From NCBI GenBank assembly GCA_029204225.1, contig CM055096.1, positions 38,385,173 to 38,449,172 on the forward strand: a DNA stretch of 64,000 nucleotides. The letters are read 5' to 3'. Origin of the DNA: Diphasiastrum complanatum. Its lineage: Eukaryota; Streptophyta; Lycopodiopsida; Lycopodiales; Lycopodiaceae. The notes beneath the pieces were generated by a model. That model ran no database searches, was not told where the DNA came from, and saw nothing but the letters and a program-made list of their open reading frames with translations. Positions within the stretch are counted from its first letter, which is position 1. Each line of letters opens with the position of its first letter. Below are positions 43,901-56,009 of this stretch, one piece after another. Made by a program: the position numbers and the translations under genes.

Positions 43901-46900
43901 AGATTGGACCTCTATTTATGTTCCTGAGTATCATGCTCTCATATATCTGCACTGAACTGTCTCTCTGTCATCTCTTTCTTGTGGAAGTTGGAGAAATTGA
44001 TCCACATATGTTTATATGATATGCCTTGTTGTTTGTGTTTGCCATACTAATTAATGGCTACCTTGGTCTATCTATGTAATGGGGCGCTTTGTGGAGTCAT
44101 TATATTGGTTAGGTCACCATCAAATTTTCAAATCAAATAGAAAACCTGATCACACATGCTAACTTTCAAGAAACCTGAAGGATCTGAAGCAAATCCTTTG
44201 AATATAGATGCCAGATGGGCTTAAACAAGATGAACACTTCTTGAAATCAAATTCGCACGTGTTATTACATTAGTAAAGATTCAGTATGGTATCTAGTATA
44301 TTTAATGTCTGGACTAAGTTCATTCTGTTAAAGAATCTAGGCTACGACGTAGCACGGAATCATTCTAAATTGGCTACCAGCTTACCAACAGGTCTTGCAT
44401 AAAATAAAGAGAGATACTGAGTGATGAATCAATGACAAATCAATAGCAGTGTGAGAGTCTCCATAAGAATCATTATAAACATTATTATGAAACTACAGCT
44501 AAGCTAGATTATGCTAAACTAAGAACTATTCTGAGAATAATTCCTAACTATGAGGCATTAGGCCTATTTATTGACGAATGGAAGATTCAGTAAGTTAGGC
44601 CTAGGAGCCTGATAGGACTGATGTGACTTTATCTTCATGTATACTCCCAATAGGCCCAATTATATCTGTCTATTTCCTGGAGAACAATATCTATGTATAT
44701 CATATCAGGAAGGTCATGAGGCTTTTAGTGGTGAGGATGGTTCAACCAAGTGACCATTTTGAGACTAGTCATTAGTCGTAGAAAAAAGCTATAATAACAA
44801 AACTACAACGTACAAAAAAGCTATAATAACAAAACTACAACAAGTAGTGGTGGTAATGGGAAGTGGACAAGTACAAGTAGTGTAGTGGTGCAAGTAGTGG
44901 ACAAAGTGGTCCGATAAACGGTCTTCAAATAGACAGACTATAAGAACATGATGTATAAGAGAAAGAAGTGCTTGGAGTGTGCATTGGTGAGTGTGATGAA
45001 TGCTTGTTTGAGTGTATTGTGAATGTTGCCATGGTTTAGATGTGTTTGCTCCTCAAAAACATGATCTGAGGTTCTGGAATGTACTTGCTCAAAACATCTT
45101 CAAAATTTAAAATTTAAAAGGTCCTTCCTCCCCTCTTCAATCATTGTGCCTGTTCGATCCAAAAGATGGCAGATTATTGTGCTAGTATATTAGATGAGCT
45201 TTGCTTCTTCCTTTCTTGGATCCATTGAGAGATCCAAAACTTGTTATGGAAGGTTATTCATATTGCCATGCATGCAGCCTTCGCCATTTTCATTCTCATC
45301 ATTTTGACACAATTTTGTACCATTCTCACTTTCATAATCGAAGGCACTGCCTTTTCTGTAAGATCAGCACACTCCCACAAAGATCAGATTTTTCATGTGT
45401 ATGACGAAGCATAACCGGAGGATGCCACAAGGGCCCTGCTCCAGCAGGGCCGCAAATAAGATACAAAAATATTCTTGCACACTCCTGGCTTAAATTTCAA
45501 ATGTGATCCTCCGTAATGTGTGCAAATGATTGTATTGTATGCGCAAATTTGTACTTGTAATTAATTGCTACTCGATCTGCAGTCATATACAAAACTACAC
45601 AAAATCATGGAACTTACTAAAAAAGAAAGAATTTTTGGCGTTTTGTTCTAGAATGGGCAAGTATGGTTTGCGTGTTTGGATCTTAGTATAGGGGAGTGAT
45701 AAACTCTGATTCTACAACTTGATTGAAAAAAATAGCGTGTTTTGGTTGAGGCTCAGGACACAGATGTACTCTGCATAGATCCTCATGACACTGGTAGGTT
45801 AACAAGGATACAGGGCTTGGCCTAGTAGGCAGCTAGCTTAAGGATGATAATTTACAACTGTATGCAGCAAGTTTCATGTTCTTATGTTCATCTAGGCTCT
45901 GAGGCAAGAGCAGAGGAGTCCAGATATATTTTTTCATCTTTGTAAACTGGCCAAGTGGGTTATTTCTACCTGCCATTCTCTTATTATTTATTGGCCTGGT
46001 CTAAATGGGTGATAGCAGGTTTGGATATTATTTTATTGGCCTTGGTCTAAATGGGTGCAGTTACTTCTAGATATGTACAATCAGGTTTCGTGACTACCGA
46101 GGTGTGAATAGATAGTGGAATACAAGAGACATCAGTGAAGAGAGTGATGTTTAATTTGCATTTTTTGAGCACGTCAAACAAGCATTCTGGTATCTTGTAC
46201 GTGATTTTTTCATCACTCATATTCTAATTTTGAATGTGCAGAATATTGCTTTAGGAAAAGGGAAGCTCCATTCAATATCCGAATCTTACAATGCAATTCT
46301 TCGTTTCTATCTCCCTAACGACAAGACAGTAGACTTGAATGTCAAAGGTAACATAAATGTAGCCTAGGTTTGCCTAATCAATAAACAACTCCGTTTTTTT
46401 TTCCTTATAAAGGAAAGTTTCTATTGGAATGCAGTAGATTGTTCTTTCTATCAGTAACTTAAGATTTTCTGATTACAAGGCAACTACTGGTCTATGCCAT
46501 GGCCTAACTTGGTGAGTCTTTGATGTTAATCTCTAGTGCTACCTGGAAAGTTGTATGAAGTTCTCGTGAAGGAAAGCTATCCACGAGTATCAGGCTCACC
46601 TTTATTTTATGATGAATCATTAAGACCCGGTGACATCATTGAGAAACTCGTCTTACAAGTACGTCCCTTTATCCATGGCATTTGCCATGGCCTCTCTACT
46701 CTGAACATGAGAGATCGCTCTGATCTCTCTTCATTGTTAAAGGTTCTCCTTCATGTTGTTACATTCTAAATGACAAAATTTACAAGTTAAAAATCGACAA
46801 GGGCAACTACATAATGGAAATTGATAGTCTGGCCGCCTTTATATGAGATGATCCTGTTTCAAATAAAAAGTAAGTGTTTATTGTCATTGTCTGACTTCAT

Positions 46901-47014
46901 GTGCTATTGAAATTCAAGGGCTATGATGAGTTTGGTAATGTTGTGGATGATGGACAAATTCTGAAGTTGAAGCTTGACGGATTGGAGCTATTGGATAAGA
47001 CATTTGCTAGACAG
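37862..47014 (+). CDS. GMI1/SMCHD1-like gene, internal part (8 exons)
   Basis: Eight exons read in order: 37862-37976, 38135-38251, 38664-39035, 39217 to an uncertain end, 43706-43898, 46242-46347, 46537-46658 and 46919-47014. All lack stops, and phases agree at each junction where both splice sites are clear. The product begins PIAVLECDGSKLQERKG and ends in a YDEFGNVVDDGQ motif. By memory of the family this resembles plant GMI1, a cohesin/SMC-hinge-related protein of DNA repair, and animal SMCHD1. Neither the N-terminal ATPase nor the C-terminal hinge is seen, so both ends lie outside the recognised exons. A copia element sits in the intron after exon 4. Confidence 0.6.
38135..38251 (+). CDS. 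GMI1-like exon b
   Basis: Preceded by ttcttgcag and followed by gtataa. It is 39 codons, CQRLTDEEWKKKVMELE to YFNVEQ, phase 0 at both ends. Confidence 0.65.
38664..39035 (+). CDS. GMI1-like exon c
   Basis: Preceded by tgttgcag and followed by gtaagt. It is 124 codons, ALPNFGAKFQAGYFLPKSF to FYVFRFSL, phase 0 at both ends. Confidence 0.7.
39217..39345 (+). CDS. GMI1-like exon d (3' end uncertain)
   Basis: Preceded by attttgcag. It reads IGENYKNVRGACCSVQ and SRWSICSHLGN, phase 0 at the start. I cannot place the donor. The next recognised exon needs two carried bases, so a short exon may be missing between here and the copia insertion. Confidence 0.5.
39680..40123 (-). repeat. Copia element 2, 3' LTR
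   Basis: 444 bp, paired with 43060-43499 (440 bp). It contains the short GA run (39771-39784) that is the empty counterpart of the LINE-6 insertion site. Confidence 0.9.
40124..40131 (-). promoter_or_regulatory. Polypurine tract (copia element 2)
   Basis: Reads aggaggg(t) on the minus strand, directly before the 3' LTR. This is where plus-strand priming is expected. Confidence 0.6.
40161..41043 (-). pseudogene. Copia RT C-terminus and RNase H (element 2)
   Basis: It contains LGLLHFYLGLEF, SLYCQAIGCLIYLCNSRPDI, the RNase H region FSDSDWGGDQDTRRSTSGH, and ILSDSQSAIAIARNPVFHARTKHI. Then, in another frame, GDILLEYCPTEDNIADLFTKAL (40161-40391). A frameshift near 40300 and a stop near 41070 separate the pieces. 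Confidence 0.85.
41071..41517 (-). pseudogene. Copia reverse transcriptase fragment (element 2)
   Basis: Motifs in order: GIDYEETFSPTARMTTVR, QLDIKTTFLNGDLNEEVY (a Thr replaces the usual Ala in the motif A region), KALYGLKQAPRMWY and the catalytic LLYVDDIIITG. It is joined upstream to a protease remnant by a deletion near 41520-41560. Confidence 0.88.
41527..41757 (-). pseudogene. Copia protease/pre-integrase remnant (element 2)
   Basis: It keeps KVQCADNASYSIHGIG and LYVPGIKKNLLS. Both flanks are deletion junctions: gag before it (near 41750) and RT after it. The DSGA active site is gone. Confidence 0.8.
41723..42346 (-). pseudogene. Copia gag (element 2)
   Basis: Near-identical to gag of element 1 up to LSISLRGQQLSFDEL, then cut by the deletion, so it lacks the zinc knuckle. 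It shares the same TAG near its N-terminus (window 42256-42260 region) as element 1. Confidence 0.85.
42360..43059 (-). other. Copia leader and primer-binding site (element 2)
   Basis: Non-coding leader matching 28780-29490. The primer-binding site at 43048-43059 reads tggtatcagagc on the minus strand, the usual plant initiator-Met tRNA complement. Confidence 0.8.
43060..43499 (-). repeat. Copia element 2, 5' LTR
   Basis: 440 bp, tg...ca termini, flanked on the right by the tacat duplication. Confidence 0.9.
43706..43898 (+). CDS. GMI1-like exon e
   Basis: Preceded by ttttgcag and followed by gtagat. It encodes LKGQLEEPLYLSKYDEF and VMEKRLHIEAVFRRE. One base of a split codon enters, and it ends in phase 0. 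Confidence 0.65.
43899..46241 (+). other. Large intron of the GMI1-like gene
   Basis: No exon recognised. It contains an LTR-like segment (44327-44706), an AT-rich stretch and a short GC palindrome at 45431-45451 (ggccctgctccagcagggcc). Confidence 0.5.
44327..44706. repeat. Possible solo LTR
   Basis: It begins ttaaagaatctagg (tg one base or two upstream) and ends near atatca. Its centre has an aggcctatttatt box typical of LTR leaders. I found no target duplication, so this is tentative. Confidence 0.3.
46242..46347 (+). CDS. GMI1-like exon f
   Basis: Preceded by aatgtgcag and followed by gtaaca. It encodes NIALGKGKLHSISESYNAIL and LPNDKTVDLNVK, leaving one base of a split codon. Confidence 0.65.
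46537..46658 (+). CDS. GMI1-like exon g
   Basis: Preceded by aatctctag and followed by gtacgt. It encodes LPGKLYEVLVKESYPR and SLRPGDIIEKLVLQ. Two bases complete the codon from exon f. Confidence 0.65.
46919..47014 (+). CDS. GMI1-like exon h
   Basis: Preceded by aattcaag and followed by gtatat. It is 32 codons, GYDEFGNVVDDGQ to LLDKTFARQ. This is the last exon I can recognise. Confidence 0.65.
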
Positions 47015-49020
47015 GTATATTTATTTCTCTTAGAATCCTATAAATTTTAGTGGCTAGTTATGGATGACAGGTATATTTATTGGAAAAGGTTTGCTATTGC
47101 AGATTTTTTGAAAATCTTTTTGTGTTTGTGTTAATTCTCTTGGTTGCAAGAACTTGATGCAAATTGAATCAATGTCCCCAACATCAAAACTTTGGATAAG
47201 CTCCAAAAAGAAGTTTGTGGAGTCTCCCGGTAACTTTTTTGAAGTAATGGAAAGGGCTTGTGCAACTATTTACATCAAGGGCCTTTGAGAAGGCATGGTT
47301 CTATAATTTCATGCGGACTTGTGGTTCAATGTTAAGCACGATATCTTTGCTGAGACTGATCTGGTCAGATATAGATAGCTCCTTGACATTGCACCTCCAG
47401 CTTTTGTGTGCATACTAGGTTGCTGAAGATGCAGGAAATCTTGGTGCAATTCACCAACAGTTTCTTTTTTATTGGTGAGATGCCTACTGCGTGGTTTTCA
47501 TCTTACAAAGTGGTCCATGACAATATAAAATGGTCCATGGAGCACATACTCCTGCCCATGGAACCTTCTAGCATTGTACCATCTACCTGGTTCCTAAATA
47601 ATATAACTAGTATCTGGAGTACGCTTTCCATAGTTGAAATTGAAAGTCCTTAGACTCTTTTTCAGTGTGCTTTTTGGGGAATGCCCTGGCAGTGTTCCTC
47701 AGTATGGCTTGCACATCAGTATATTGCTGATTGTACAGTCTTCTTAGTGGGAGATTGCTATAAGATTATCAATTTAGTGTCTTTTTTTATATTTATTGTG
47801 CAAAGTTGTTGCTCACAGTTTGGTGTCAGAGCAATTTCTTGGTCTGTTGGGAAAATCTACAATAACTTTTTGGTAGGAGTTTTGCTAAATTAAAGGAGGA
47901 AATTTATATAGGTCCATCACTTCCATTGTGAAGAGCTACAATTGATCAATGCCAGTTAGTAGCAAGTAGGTGATCTATCTAGAAAGAGATTGAGACACAA
48001 ATGTGGGCTTATCAAGATTTTGATACAAATCCTTCATCATAAGGTGGCTTTTGACCCTCTAACTTACCTCTAGAAAACCTTTGCTAGCCTTCAATCTAGC
48101 CAACAACTCAATGAAATATATAGACATCATGTAAGAGAAGAAAATGAGCTGACAAGTGGATGCAAAATTGTGAGGCCTAAAACATGAAATTTTGATCTCC
48201 TTAACTTCTAAATATTATATTGACAAGTTGTACTTGTGCAAAAGAAGTGCTTACTGTAGGAAGAGCAGAAATTTGAACAGTCTCGAATTTAAAATAAAGA
48301 CTCAAAAATAGGTGAAAAATATTATGTGCCAGAAACTTGAAAAACTAATATCTCGATGACTCCACTTTTAGTCTTTGGAATCAAGATCCATGTGATGCAA
48401 TAAAGTCGCCCTATTGTAGGAAACACACTAATATGAAGATATACACAAAGTCCCACAAAAACTGCCAAATGGCAACATGAATAGAAACTAGCAACATATA
48501 CAATATTGTTAGGACTTCAACCAGATCTGCAAATTGTAAATTGCATCATAACTGCTAATCGTGGGAAACAGAGTGTTGTGGAACTCGCCCACAAAGATCA
48601 CAAATCTATGAAAGTGACCAAGATTTGAGACTAACAAAAGTGGATTTCTTGCCTATTTAGGAGCAAAGCAAAATTTACTTATTCACGAGCATTTACTAGA
48701 GAGGAATCCAAGGATCCAGTCAAACTGAACATTGAAGCACTAAAGAGAGAATTGGAGCAAAAGTCCAAAGATAAGTCTGCCCCCAAAACTTGGAAATGAT
48801 GCATTAATTATCTCAAGCATAAAACTGAAACGAAGGTCTAAACAACTCAGAGTGTGAATCCTAACTTTCATCGCCAAAAGACTGTTATGATGGTAGATAC
48901 CAAGAGACAACCAAACAATGTTTTATGACTCCAAACTGAATGACGACCCACTATTCCAATTGGCTGGTTCAAATTGGGCTCTCCTCGAACTGGTTGACTA
49001 AACAAAAGGACCCGAGGCTC
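47015..49020. other. Unannotated AT-rich stretch
   Basis: No homology I recognise. Short open frames (for example 47408-47653) have no supported motif and could be intron or transposon debris. Further exons of the GMI1-like gene are not evident here. Confidence 0.35.
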
Positions 49021-49039
49021 GGTTTGGCCATTTCATGCT

Positions 49040-49332
49040 TTGAAAAAGAAATAAAGAAAGCTTTATGAATGTTTTGTTATTGTCAAAAGGCATATAAAAC
49101 CAAGTAATACATGTTGATTGTGTATAACATTGCAAACCAATGATATCACAGTTAAATAAGGCTGTGGTGTGAGTACTCCCAGGAGGAGAGCCAATGTGGC
49201 AGAAAAGTGGTGATGGCCACAAAGTCTTAGTCTCTGGTGTCGGCTGGTATGGGGTCTCCAAATAGTTGTCCTCATGGTAAGTTTGGAGGCTCTAGTAATA
49301 GGGAGATGATGTATTGTCGATCTGAGAGAGAG
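49040..49332 (-). mobile_element. Degenerate 5'-truncated LINE copy
   Basis: About 290 bp beginning with a degraded tail (aaagaaagctttatgaatg; tcaaaaggcatataaaacc). The rest is group-divergent 3' UTR. It is followed by a short GA run near 49323. Confidence 0.6.
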
Positions 49333-49480
49333 ACAGCTTTGAAAGAAAAAAAGAACGCTTTATTACCGTCTTTTAATGCCAAAAGGCATATAAGACCAAA
49401 TAAGTACATCTCAAGTGTGATAAATACTAAAAGGAGCATATAAATGTCTCCATAAACAAACGACAAATACTAGCTAAAAT
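49333..49480 (-). mobile_element. Tail-only LINE copy (about 150 bp)
   Basis: It contains ctttattaccgtc, hairpin atgccaaaaggcat and the 3' UTR words aagtacatctcaagtgtgat and ggagcatataaatgtctcc. These match the tail at 51081-51200. GA runs lie on both sides. Confidence 0.75.
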
Positions 49481-49505
49481 GAGAGAGAGAGAGAGAGAGA
49501 GAGAA
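49481..49505. repeat. (GA)n microsatellite
   Basis: About 25 bases of GA between two LINE copies. Confidence 0.95.

Positions 49506-51023
<1,518 letters not shown>

Positions 51024-51080
<57 letters not shown>
51024..51080. repeat. (GA)n microsatellite
   Basis: About 57 bases of GA. Confidence 0.98.
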
Positions 51081-51083
<3 letters not shown>

Positions 51084-51497
51084 TATTAACGTCTTTTAAT
51101 ACCAAAAGGCATATAAGACAAAGTAAGTACATCTCAAGTGTGATAGATACTAAACGGAGCATATAAATGTCTCCATAATCAAACAGCAACAACAACTAGA
51201 TATTAACCTAACAAGACTAAACAACTAAAGTATCTCATCTACTCTCAAGACATGAAAGTCTGAGATATGATACATTGGGAATCATATGACTAAGGCTGTA
51301 CAGTAGCCATCTGAGCTGTAGCATAGACAGTATCATGTCACGACAAGATCATTGCTGAAAAAAAGCAAGAATAGAGGATGATGATGATGATGACGACGCC
51401 CGAGCTGACGAGGAGGGACGGTGAGTGTGAGCTCTAGATAGGCGAAGTCTCTGTGTAGTGAAGCTGCTGAGAAGTGAGAAAAGCTATATAGGGATAA
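51081..51497 (-). mobile_element. LINE 3' end, cut by the gypsy element (LINE-10, part 1?)
   Basis: It holds a LINE 3' tail (ctttattaacgtc; hairpin ataccaaaaggcat, in which one pair is a wobble on the RNA strand) and 3' UTR up to 51497, where the gypsy LTR begins. It may be the 3' end of the LINE that resumes at about 57165. The two parts do not meet exactly: about 900 bp of thumb and finger region are missing. Confidence 0.65.
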
Positions 51498-51691
51498 TGT
51501 AATAGATCCTAACACCACAGTAGGGCAAACACTAACTGATCCACCCAACCTTGCCTACTCCCTGATATAGAGTAAGCCCCTCCTAGCCCAGTGTGAGGAC
51601 TGGTAGCATGCTACTGCCAAGTGTCGGCCACGTGTCACTGACGTGGCCGACTGCACGTCGGGATCCAACTGGGGGCCCTATCCTGCTGACA
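51498..51691 (-). repeat. Gypsy 3' LTR
   Basis: tgtaatagatcc to cctgctgaca in window orientation. The pol frame runs into it and stops at 51583. Confidence 0.85.
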
Positions 51692-52584
51692 GGGTCCCCT
51701 ACCAGATTGTCTGATCTGGTTAAGGCTTTTCGTAACTGACTTACATGAAAGACTGGAAAAACCTTACTGCTGTGTGGGAGTTCTAGTTCATAGGTGACCT
51801 CGCCTAGTCTCCTACTGATGGTAAAGGGACCACAATACCTTGGAGACAACTTAGCACACACTCCTGATTTGAGGGTTTTAGAATCAACTGGGACTCTCAA
51901 GTAGACTTTCTCACCAGTGGAGAACTGCACATCCCGTCTGTGTGGATCTGCATAATGCCTGGCTCGATCCTGGGACTGCCTAATGCTACGCTTAGCATGT
52001 TCTATCATCTGGTTTAGGTCCTCTAAAAAGTTTCTGGCTGCTTGAACTTCCTCTTGTTTAAACCCTACAGCTGTGGGTGAGCGTGGCTGAAAACCGTACA
52101 TCAGCATAAATGGGCTGTATCCCGTAGCTGAATGTTTGGTACTGTTATAAGCAAACTCTAATATCGAGAGATACTCCTCCCAATTAGTCTGCTTCTTGTT
52201 GACGTATGCACGAAGCATATCCTCCAGCACTTGATTTACCCTTTGTGTTTGACCGTCCGTCTGTGGATGGTCGGTGGTACTCATATTAAGTTTAGTATGG
52301 AGATGATGGAATACTGCCCTCCAAAAATTTCCAGTAAACTTACTGTCCCGGTCGCTGACTATGCCGGAAGGTAGACCGTACAATTTAAATAGCCCGTCTA
52401 CAAACAACCTCGCTAACTCTGGAGCTCTAACGGTTGTTGTGGTCGGAATGAAATGAGCCATCTTGGTCGGATTGTCAACTGTGACCCATATAGCGTCATT
52501 ACCCTTTTGGGTTTTAGGCAGGCCTACTATAAAATCCATAGAGATACTCTCCCATTTACCAGCTGGTATTTCTAAGGGATGCAA
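51583..52584 (-). pseudogene. Gypsy integrase (catalytic core to C-terminus)
   Basis: The core has ISMDFIVGLPKTQKG (first Asp), GIVSDRDSKFTGNFW (second Asp) and DHPQTDGQTQRVNQ. The catalytic Glu normally lies in GQTERVNQ, 35 residues after the second Asp, and here it is Gln (codon CAA). C-terminal SPRYCGPFTISRRLGEVTYEL and FHVSQLRK are retained. It is out of frame with the rest of pol, because a small deletion removed the second half of the HHCC finger near 52575. Confidence 0.85.
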
Positions 52585-54980
52585 CTGGTTACATACTGGT
52601 GGACGTCCTTTTTCATAGTGGGCCAGAAAAATTGCCTACGAAGAAGCTCATAGGTCTTCTGTATGCCTGGGTGTCCCGCGCTAGGATTGTCATGACATTC
52701 ATATAGGACCTGGTGCCTATAATCCTCTGAATTGGGGACACATACTCTATCTCTATAGAGCAAGTACTCATCCTGAATGGAATACTGTTTCCATTTGAAT
52801 CCTTGAGTCAACTGACCCTCAACCACTGGGGTTTGCTTGGGTAATACAGGCTCAGAATCCTCAACGTCATCTGACGACGTATACTCGGACTCATCATCAT
52901 CCTCAACGGAAGCTGCCGTATTCTTGGATGAACTGGCACCAGCCCCGAGAACTGGTTCTGGAGTCTGTAACTGTCTGTTCTGGACTGAGTTCCAGATAGT
53001 AGAGAAGAATGCATCATGCTGGCATTTCCCTCTCAAGGACTCGAGTAACTCATTACGAATCTGAGTAAAACTCAGCTCGTTTATCATAGGCATTCTGCTA
53101 AGGGCATCTGCTACTGTATTGAATTTTCCACGTCTATATCTGATAGACATGTCAAACTCTTGCATCAACTCTGCCCAATGAGCTTTCCGACCTCTAAGCT
53201 TTGGTTGATTGCAAAGGTATGTGAGACTCTCATGGTCTGTCAGGACCTCAAAGTTGGCACCACACAAATAATGCCTCCAAGTCTTAAGGGCATGTACTAT
53301 AGAAAAGAGTTCCTTTTCATAGGCACTGTACCTAGTCTGAGCTGGCTCGAGTTTTTTACTCTCGAACGCAACTGGTCGTCCACCCTGAGTTAGCACAACA
53401 CCTACTGCAAAGTTGCTAGCATCTGTTTCGACCACAAATGGCTGATTGGGGTCGACGACTTTTAAAACTGGTGCTGTAGCTAAGGTTGTTTTGAGAGCAT
53501 CAAAGCTCTCCCGCTGTGCGGACTCCCAAATGAACTCCTTTCCCTTCCCCTTAAGAAGATTTGTCATAGGAACTGCTATCTGAGCATATTCCTTGACAAA
53601 TCGTCTGTAATATCCCGCCAAACCAAGAAAGATCTGAAGTTCCAAAATATTCTGAGGTCTCAGCCAACTGAGTATGGCTTTAACCTTATATGGGTCCATC
53701 TTAATCCCATCTGAAGAGATAATGTGACCCAAATATGCTACTTCTTCAACGAAGAATTCACACTTGGATTGTTTAGCATAGAGTTTATGCTTTTTGAGCA
53801 GTCGAAACACCTTTCTGAGGTGTTTTAGATGCTCCTTCCTTGTTTTGCTGTAGACGAGGATGTCATCTAAAAATACGACTACAAACTTACCCAAGTATGG
53901 TCTGAGGACACTGTTCATCAAGGTCATAAAGGTAGCTGGAGCATTTGTGAGCCCAAATGGCATCACCTTAAACTCATAATGACCGTGACGAGTCCTAAAA
54001 GTTGTTTTCGAGACATCTTCCGATTTTATACGGACTTGATGATATCCTGATCTAAGGTCTATTTTGCTGAAAAACTTAGCCCTGTCGAGTTGGTCAAACA
54101 ACATAGGGTATTTATTCTTAATTATGACTTTATTGAGGGCTCTATAATCTACGCAAAGATGCATAGACCCCTCTTTCTTTTTCACCAATAGGACTGGTGA
54201 GGCCCATGGTGAACTACTAGTCTGAATTTGGCCTTTCCCAAGATAATCTGTTAATTGCCTAGTTATTTCTTCATCCTCTGTTCGGCTGACCCGATACAGA
54301 GGTTTAGAAACAGGTGCTGTACCTGGTACTAGGTTTATTACATGATCTACCTCTCTGCTAGGTGGTAAACCATGTGGCAAATCTTTAGGAAAAACATTTT
54401 TAAATTTAGACAATAAAGTTTCTAATTTACTGATTTTCTGCTGAATAGAACTGGAAATAGAAACTTCAGGAATAAACTGAAAGTCACATAAGAATACCTG
54501 ATGGTCTTCGTCTCCAATTAGCTGACAGAGCTCTGAACTGCAGACCATAGGGCTGTTGGGAACATCATGCTCCCCATGCAACTGGATCTCTCGGCCTTTA
54601 TGCTGAAAGCTGAGGGTGTTCTCCTGATAATTTCTGTGGAGGGAAGGTCCTAAACTGTAGAGCCAATCTCTCCCGAGAACAATATATGTTCGATCCAGGT
54701 GCATTATCTGAAAGTTTATTTCATCTTGGTACCCCTGAATACCAAGATTTAACTTACTTACCATAGTTTTCCATATTTTTTTATCTTCACCCTTAGCTAA
54801 TGAAACTATGTACCTATGCTGACTAGGTACTTCTGGTAGTTTAAGCTTTTTAACCAGGGTGTAGTTGATGAAATTATGGGTTGCCCCATCATCAACCATA
54901 ACTCTTACTGACTGGTTACCAACTTTCCCATGCATACGTACTAGGTCATGCGGCCCAAAGCTGAAGGGTCTCGCTAGCAT
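52572..54980 (-). CDS. Gypsy pol: protease, RT, RNase H, integrase N-terminus
   Basis: This 802-residue open frame has protease [15 protein letters not shown] (active-site Asp-Gly-Ala). RT blocks are [48 protein letters not shown] and the catalytic [12 protein letters not shown]. RNase H follows with [18 protein letters not shown] and [12 protein letters not shown]. The start of the integrase zinc site is [24 protein letters not shown], but the Cys pair is incomplete because of the deletion at its end. The ATG at 54980 lies four codons after the gag UAG, in the same frame, so pol could also start there. Confidence 0.88.
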   Translation of the reverse strand: MLARPFSFGPHDLVRMHGKVGNQSVRVMVDDGATHNFINYTLVKKLKLPEVPSQHRYIVSLAKGEDKKIWKTMVSKLNLGIQGYQDEINFQIMHLDRTYIVLGRDWLYSLGPSLHRNYQENTLSFQHKGREIQLHGEHDVPNSPMVCSSELCQLIGDEDHQVFLCDFQFIPEVSISSSIQQKISKLETLLSKFKNVFPKDLPHGLPPSREVDHVINLVPGTAPVSKPLYRVSRTEDEEITRQLTDYLGKGQIQTSSSPWASPVLLVKKKEGSMHLCVDYRALNKVIIKNKYPMLFDQLDRAKFFSKIDLRSGYHQVRIKSEDVSKTTFRTRHGHYEFKVMPFGLTNAPATFMTLMNSVLRPYLGKFVVVFLDDILVYSKTRKEHLKHLRKVFRLLKKHKLYAKQSKCEFFVEEVAYLGHIISSDGIKMDPYKVKAILSWLRPQNILELQIFLGLAGYYRRFVKEYAQIAVPMTNLLKGKGKEFIWESAQRESFDALKTTLATAPVLKVVDPNQPFVVETDASNFAVGVVLTQGGRPVAFESKKLEPAQTRYSAYEKELFSIVHALKTWRHYLCGANFEVLTDHESLTYLCNQPKLRGRKAHWAELMQEFDMSIRYRRGKFNTVADALSRMPMINELSFTQIRNELLESLRGKCQHDAFFSTIWNSVQNRQLQTPEPVLGAGASSSKNTAASVEDDDESEYTSSDDVEDSEPVLPKQTPVVEGQLTQGFKWKQYSIQDEYLLYRDRVCVPNSEDYRHQVLYECHDNPSAGHPGIQKTYELLRRQFFWPTMKKDVHQYVTSCIP

Positions 54981-54992
54981 TGCAGAGGTCAG

Positions 54993-54995
54993 CTA
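54993..54995 (-). promoter_or_regulatory. In-frame UAG between gypsy gag and pol
   Basis: The minus-strand context is TGT TGC TAG CTG ACC TCT. Gag and pol are in the same frame on each side. Readthrough would give the Gag-Pol fusion. Confidence 0.45.
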
Positions 54996-56009
54996 GCAAC
55001 AGTGTTCATGATCTTCATGATACACTTTGATCTCGGAAGCTGCCGAGTCACTAGGGAAACATACAGTCTGAACAAGATGAACTTGTTTTTTATCTTTCTT
55101 ATCTTTTTTAGTGAAAGGCCCCTTGGGACACTGTCTGACTGTGTGTCCCTTGCCCATACACACAAAGCACAAACGTTCTTGTTTGGCTTTCTCAAAATCA
55201 TCTGGTTTTAAGGGCTGTATGAGTGAAGGGCGTTTCTGAGGAGCTTTACTTTTAAATTTATCTTGGTTCTTTCTTTTTAAAAATTTCTTTTTAAATTGAA
55301 AGTCTTTCTGAGAAGGCTGCTCAGAAAGTGGCTGTTGTCTCGCCTTCTTCCTACCCACTGAATCATCATAGATTTGAGCATATCTGAGAGCTTGCTCAAG
55401 GGTAGTAGGCGAGTTTTTCTGGACCTCTACTTTATATTCATCTTTGAGGCCACGGACAAATCCCCTAATTTTCTGATAGTCATCCATATTTTTAACCTTT
55501 AAAATTGCTTCTCGATACTGCGAGATATATTGGATGAGGGACTTGTCCATTACTGTTCTTTCCCAGGCTTCCCAGGCTCTATCAAGTTCATTTTCTGGTA
55601 GAAATTCTCTTAGGAAAGCTTCTTCAAAAGCTTTCCATGACCGGGGAGTCTGCCCAGTCTCCTGGAGATTTAACCACCACTTATAGGCCATAGGCCCTAA
55701 GGAAAGACTAGCCTCAATAGCTTGCAAATGGTCAGGGGTATGTTTAAGTGCTTGAATGTTCTTCCATTTGTTGAGGAAGGTTTGTAGAATATTTGCATTT
55801 CTATCCTTCTCTTCCCCATTAAAAGTAGGAGGTTTTAGATCTTTAAAAACACTGGGGTGAGACCGTAAAGTCTCACCCGAAACTGATGGAAGTGGAGAAG
55901 GGGATAACTGAGAAGTGGAGGGAAGGCTTCCTTTCGCAGAACTCAAAATCAAGTTTTTCAGTTCAGCGAACGAGTCGTCCACATTGGACTTGAAATTGGC
56001 TAATGCCAA
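54993..56009 (-). CDS. Gypsy gag
   Basis: A 338-residue open frame. The retrotransposon-gag region has PPTFNGEEKDRNANILQTFL, KWWLNLQETGQTPRSWKAF and FLREFLPENELDRAWEAWE. Basic segments follow, then the zinc knuckle CFVCMGKGHTVRQC (C-x2-C-x4-H-x4-C). It forms the capsid-like particle and packages RNA, by family. It shares frame with pol across a UAG. Confidence 0.88.
   Translation of the reverse strand: MALANFKSNVDDSFAELKNLILSSAKGSLPSTSQLSPSPLPSVSGETLRSHPSVFKDLKPPTFNGEEKDRNANILQTFLNKWKNIQALKHTPDHLQAIEASLSLGPMAYKWWLNLQETGQTPRSWKAFEEAFLREFLPENELDRAWEAWERTVMDKSLIQYISQYREAILKVKNMDDYQKIRGFVRGLKDEYKVEVQKNSPTTLEQALRYAQIYDDSVGRKKARQQPLSEQPSQKDFQFKKKFLKRKNQDKFKSKAPQKRPSLIQPLKPDDFEKAKQERLCFVCMGKGHTVRQCPKGPFTKKDKKDKKQVHLVQTVCFPSDSAASEIKVYHEDHEHCC

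Noticed and set aside
45201-45404. Small open frames in the large intron and at 47408-47653 and 47681-47893
   Set aside because: They have no motif, neighbour or splice support, and their length is expected by chance in AT-rich sequence.
45431-45451. GC palindrome as a transcription terminator
   Set aside because: A lone hairpin in a plant intron has no terminator role I can support, and there is no T-run after it.
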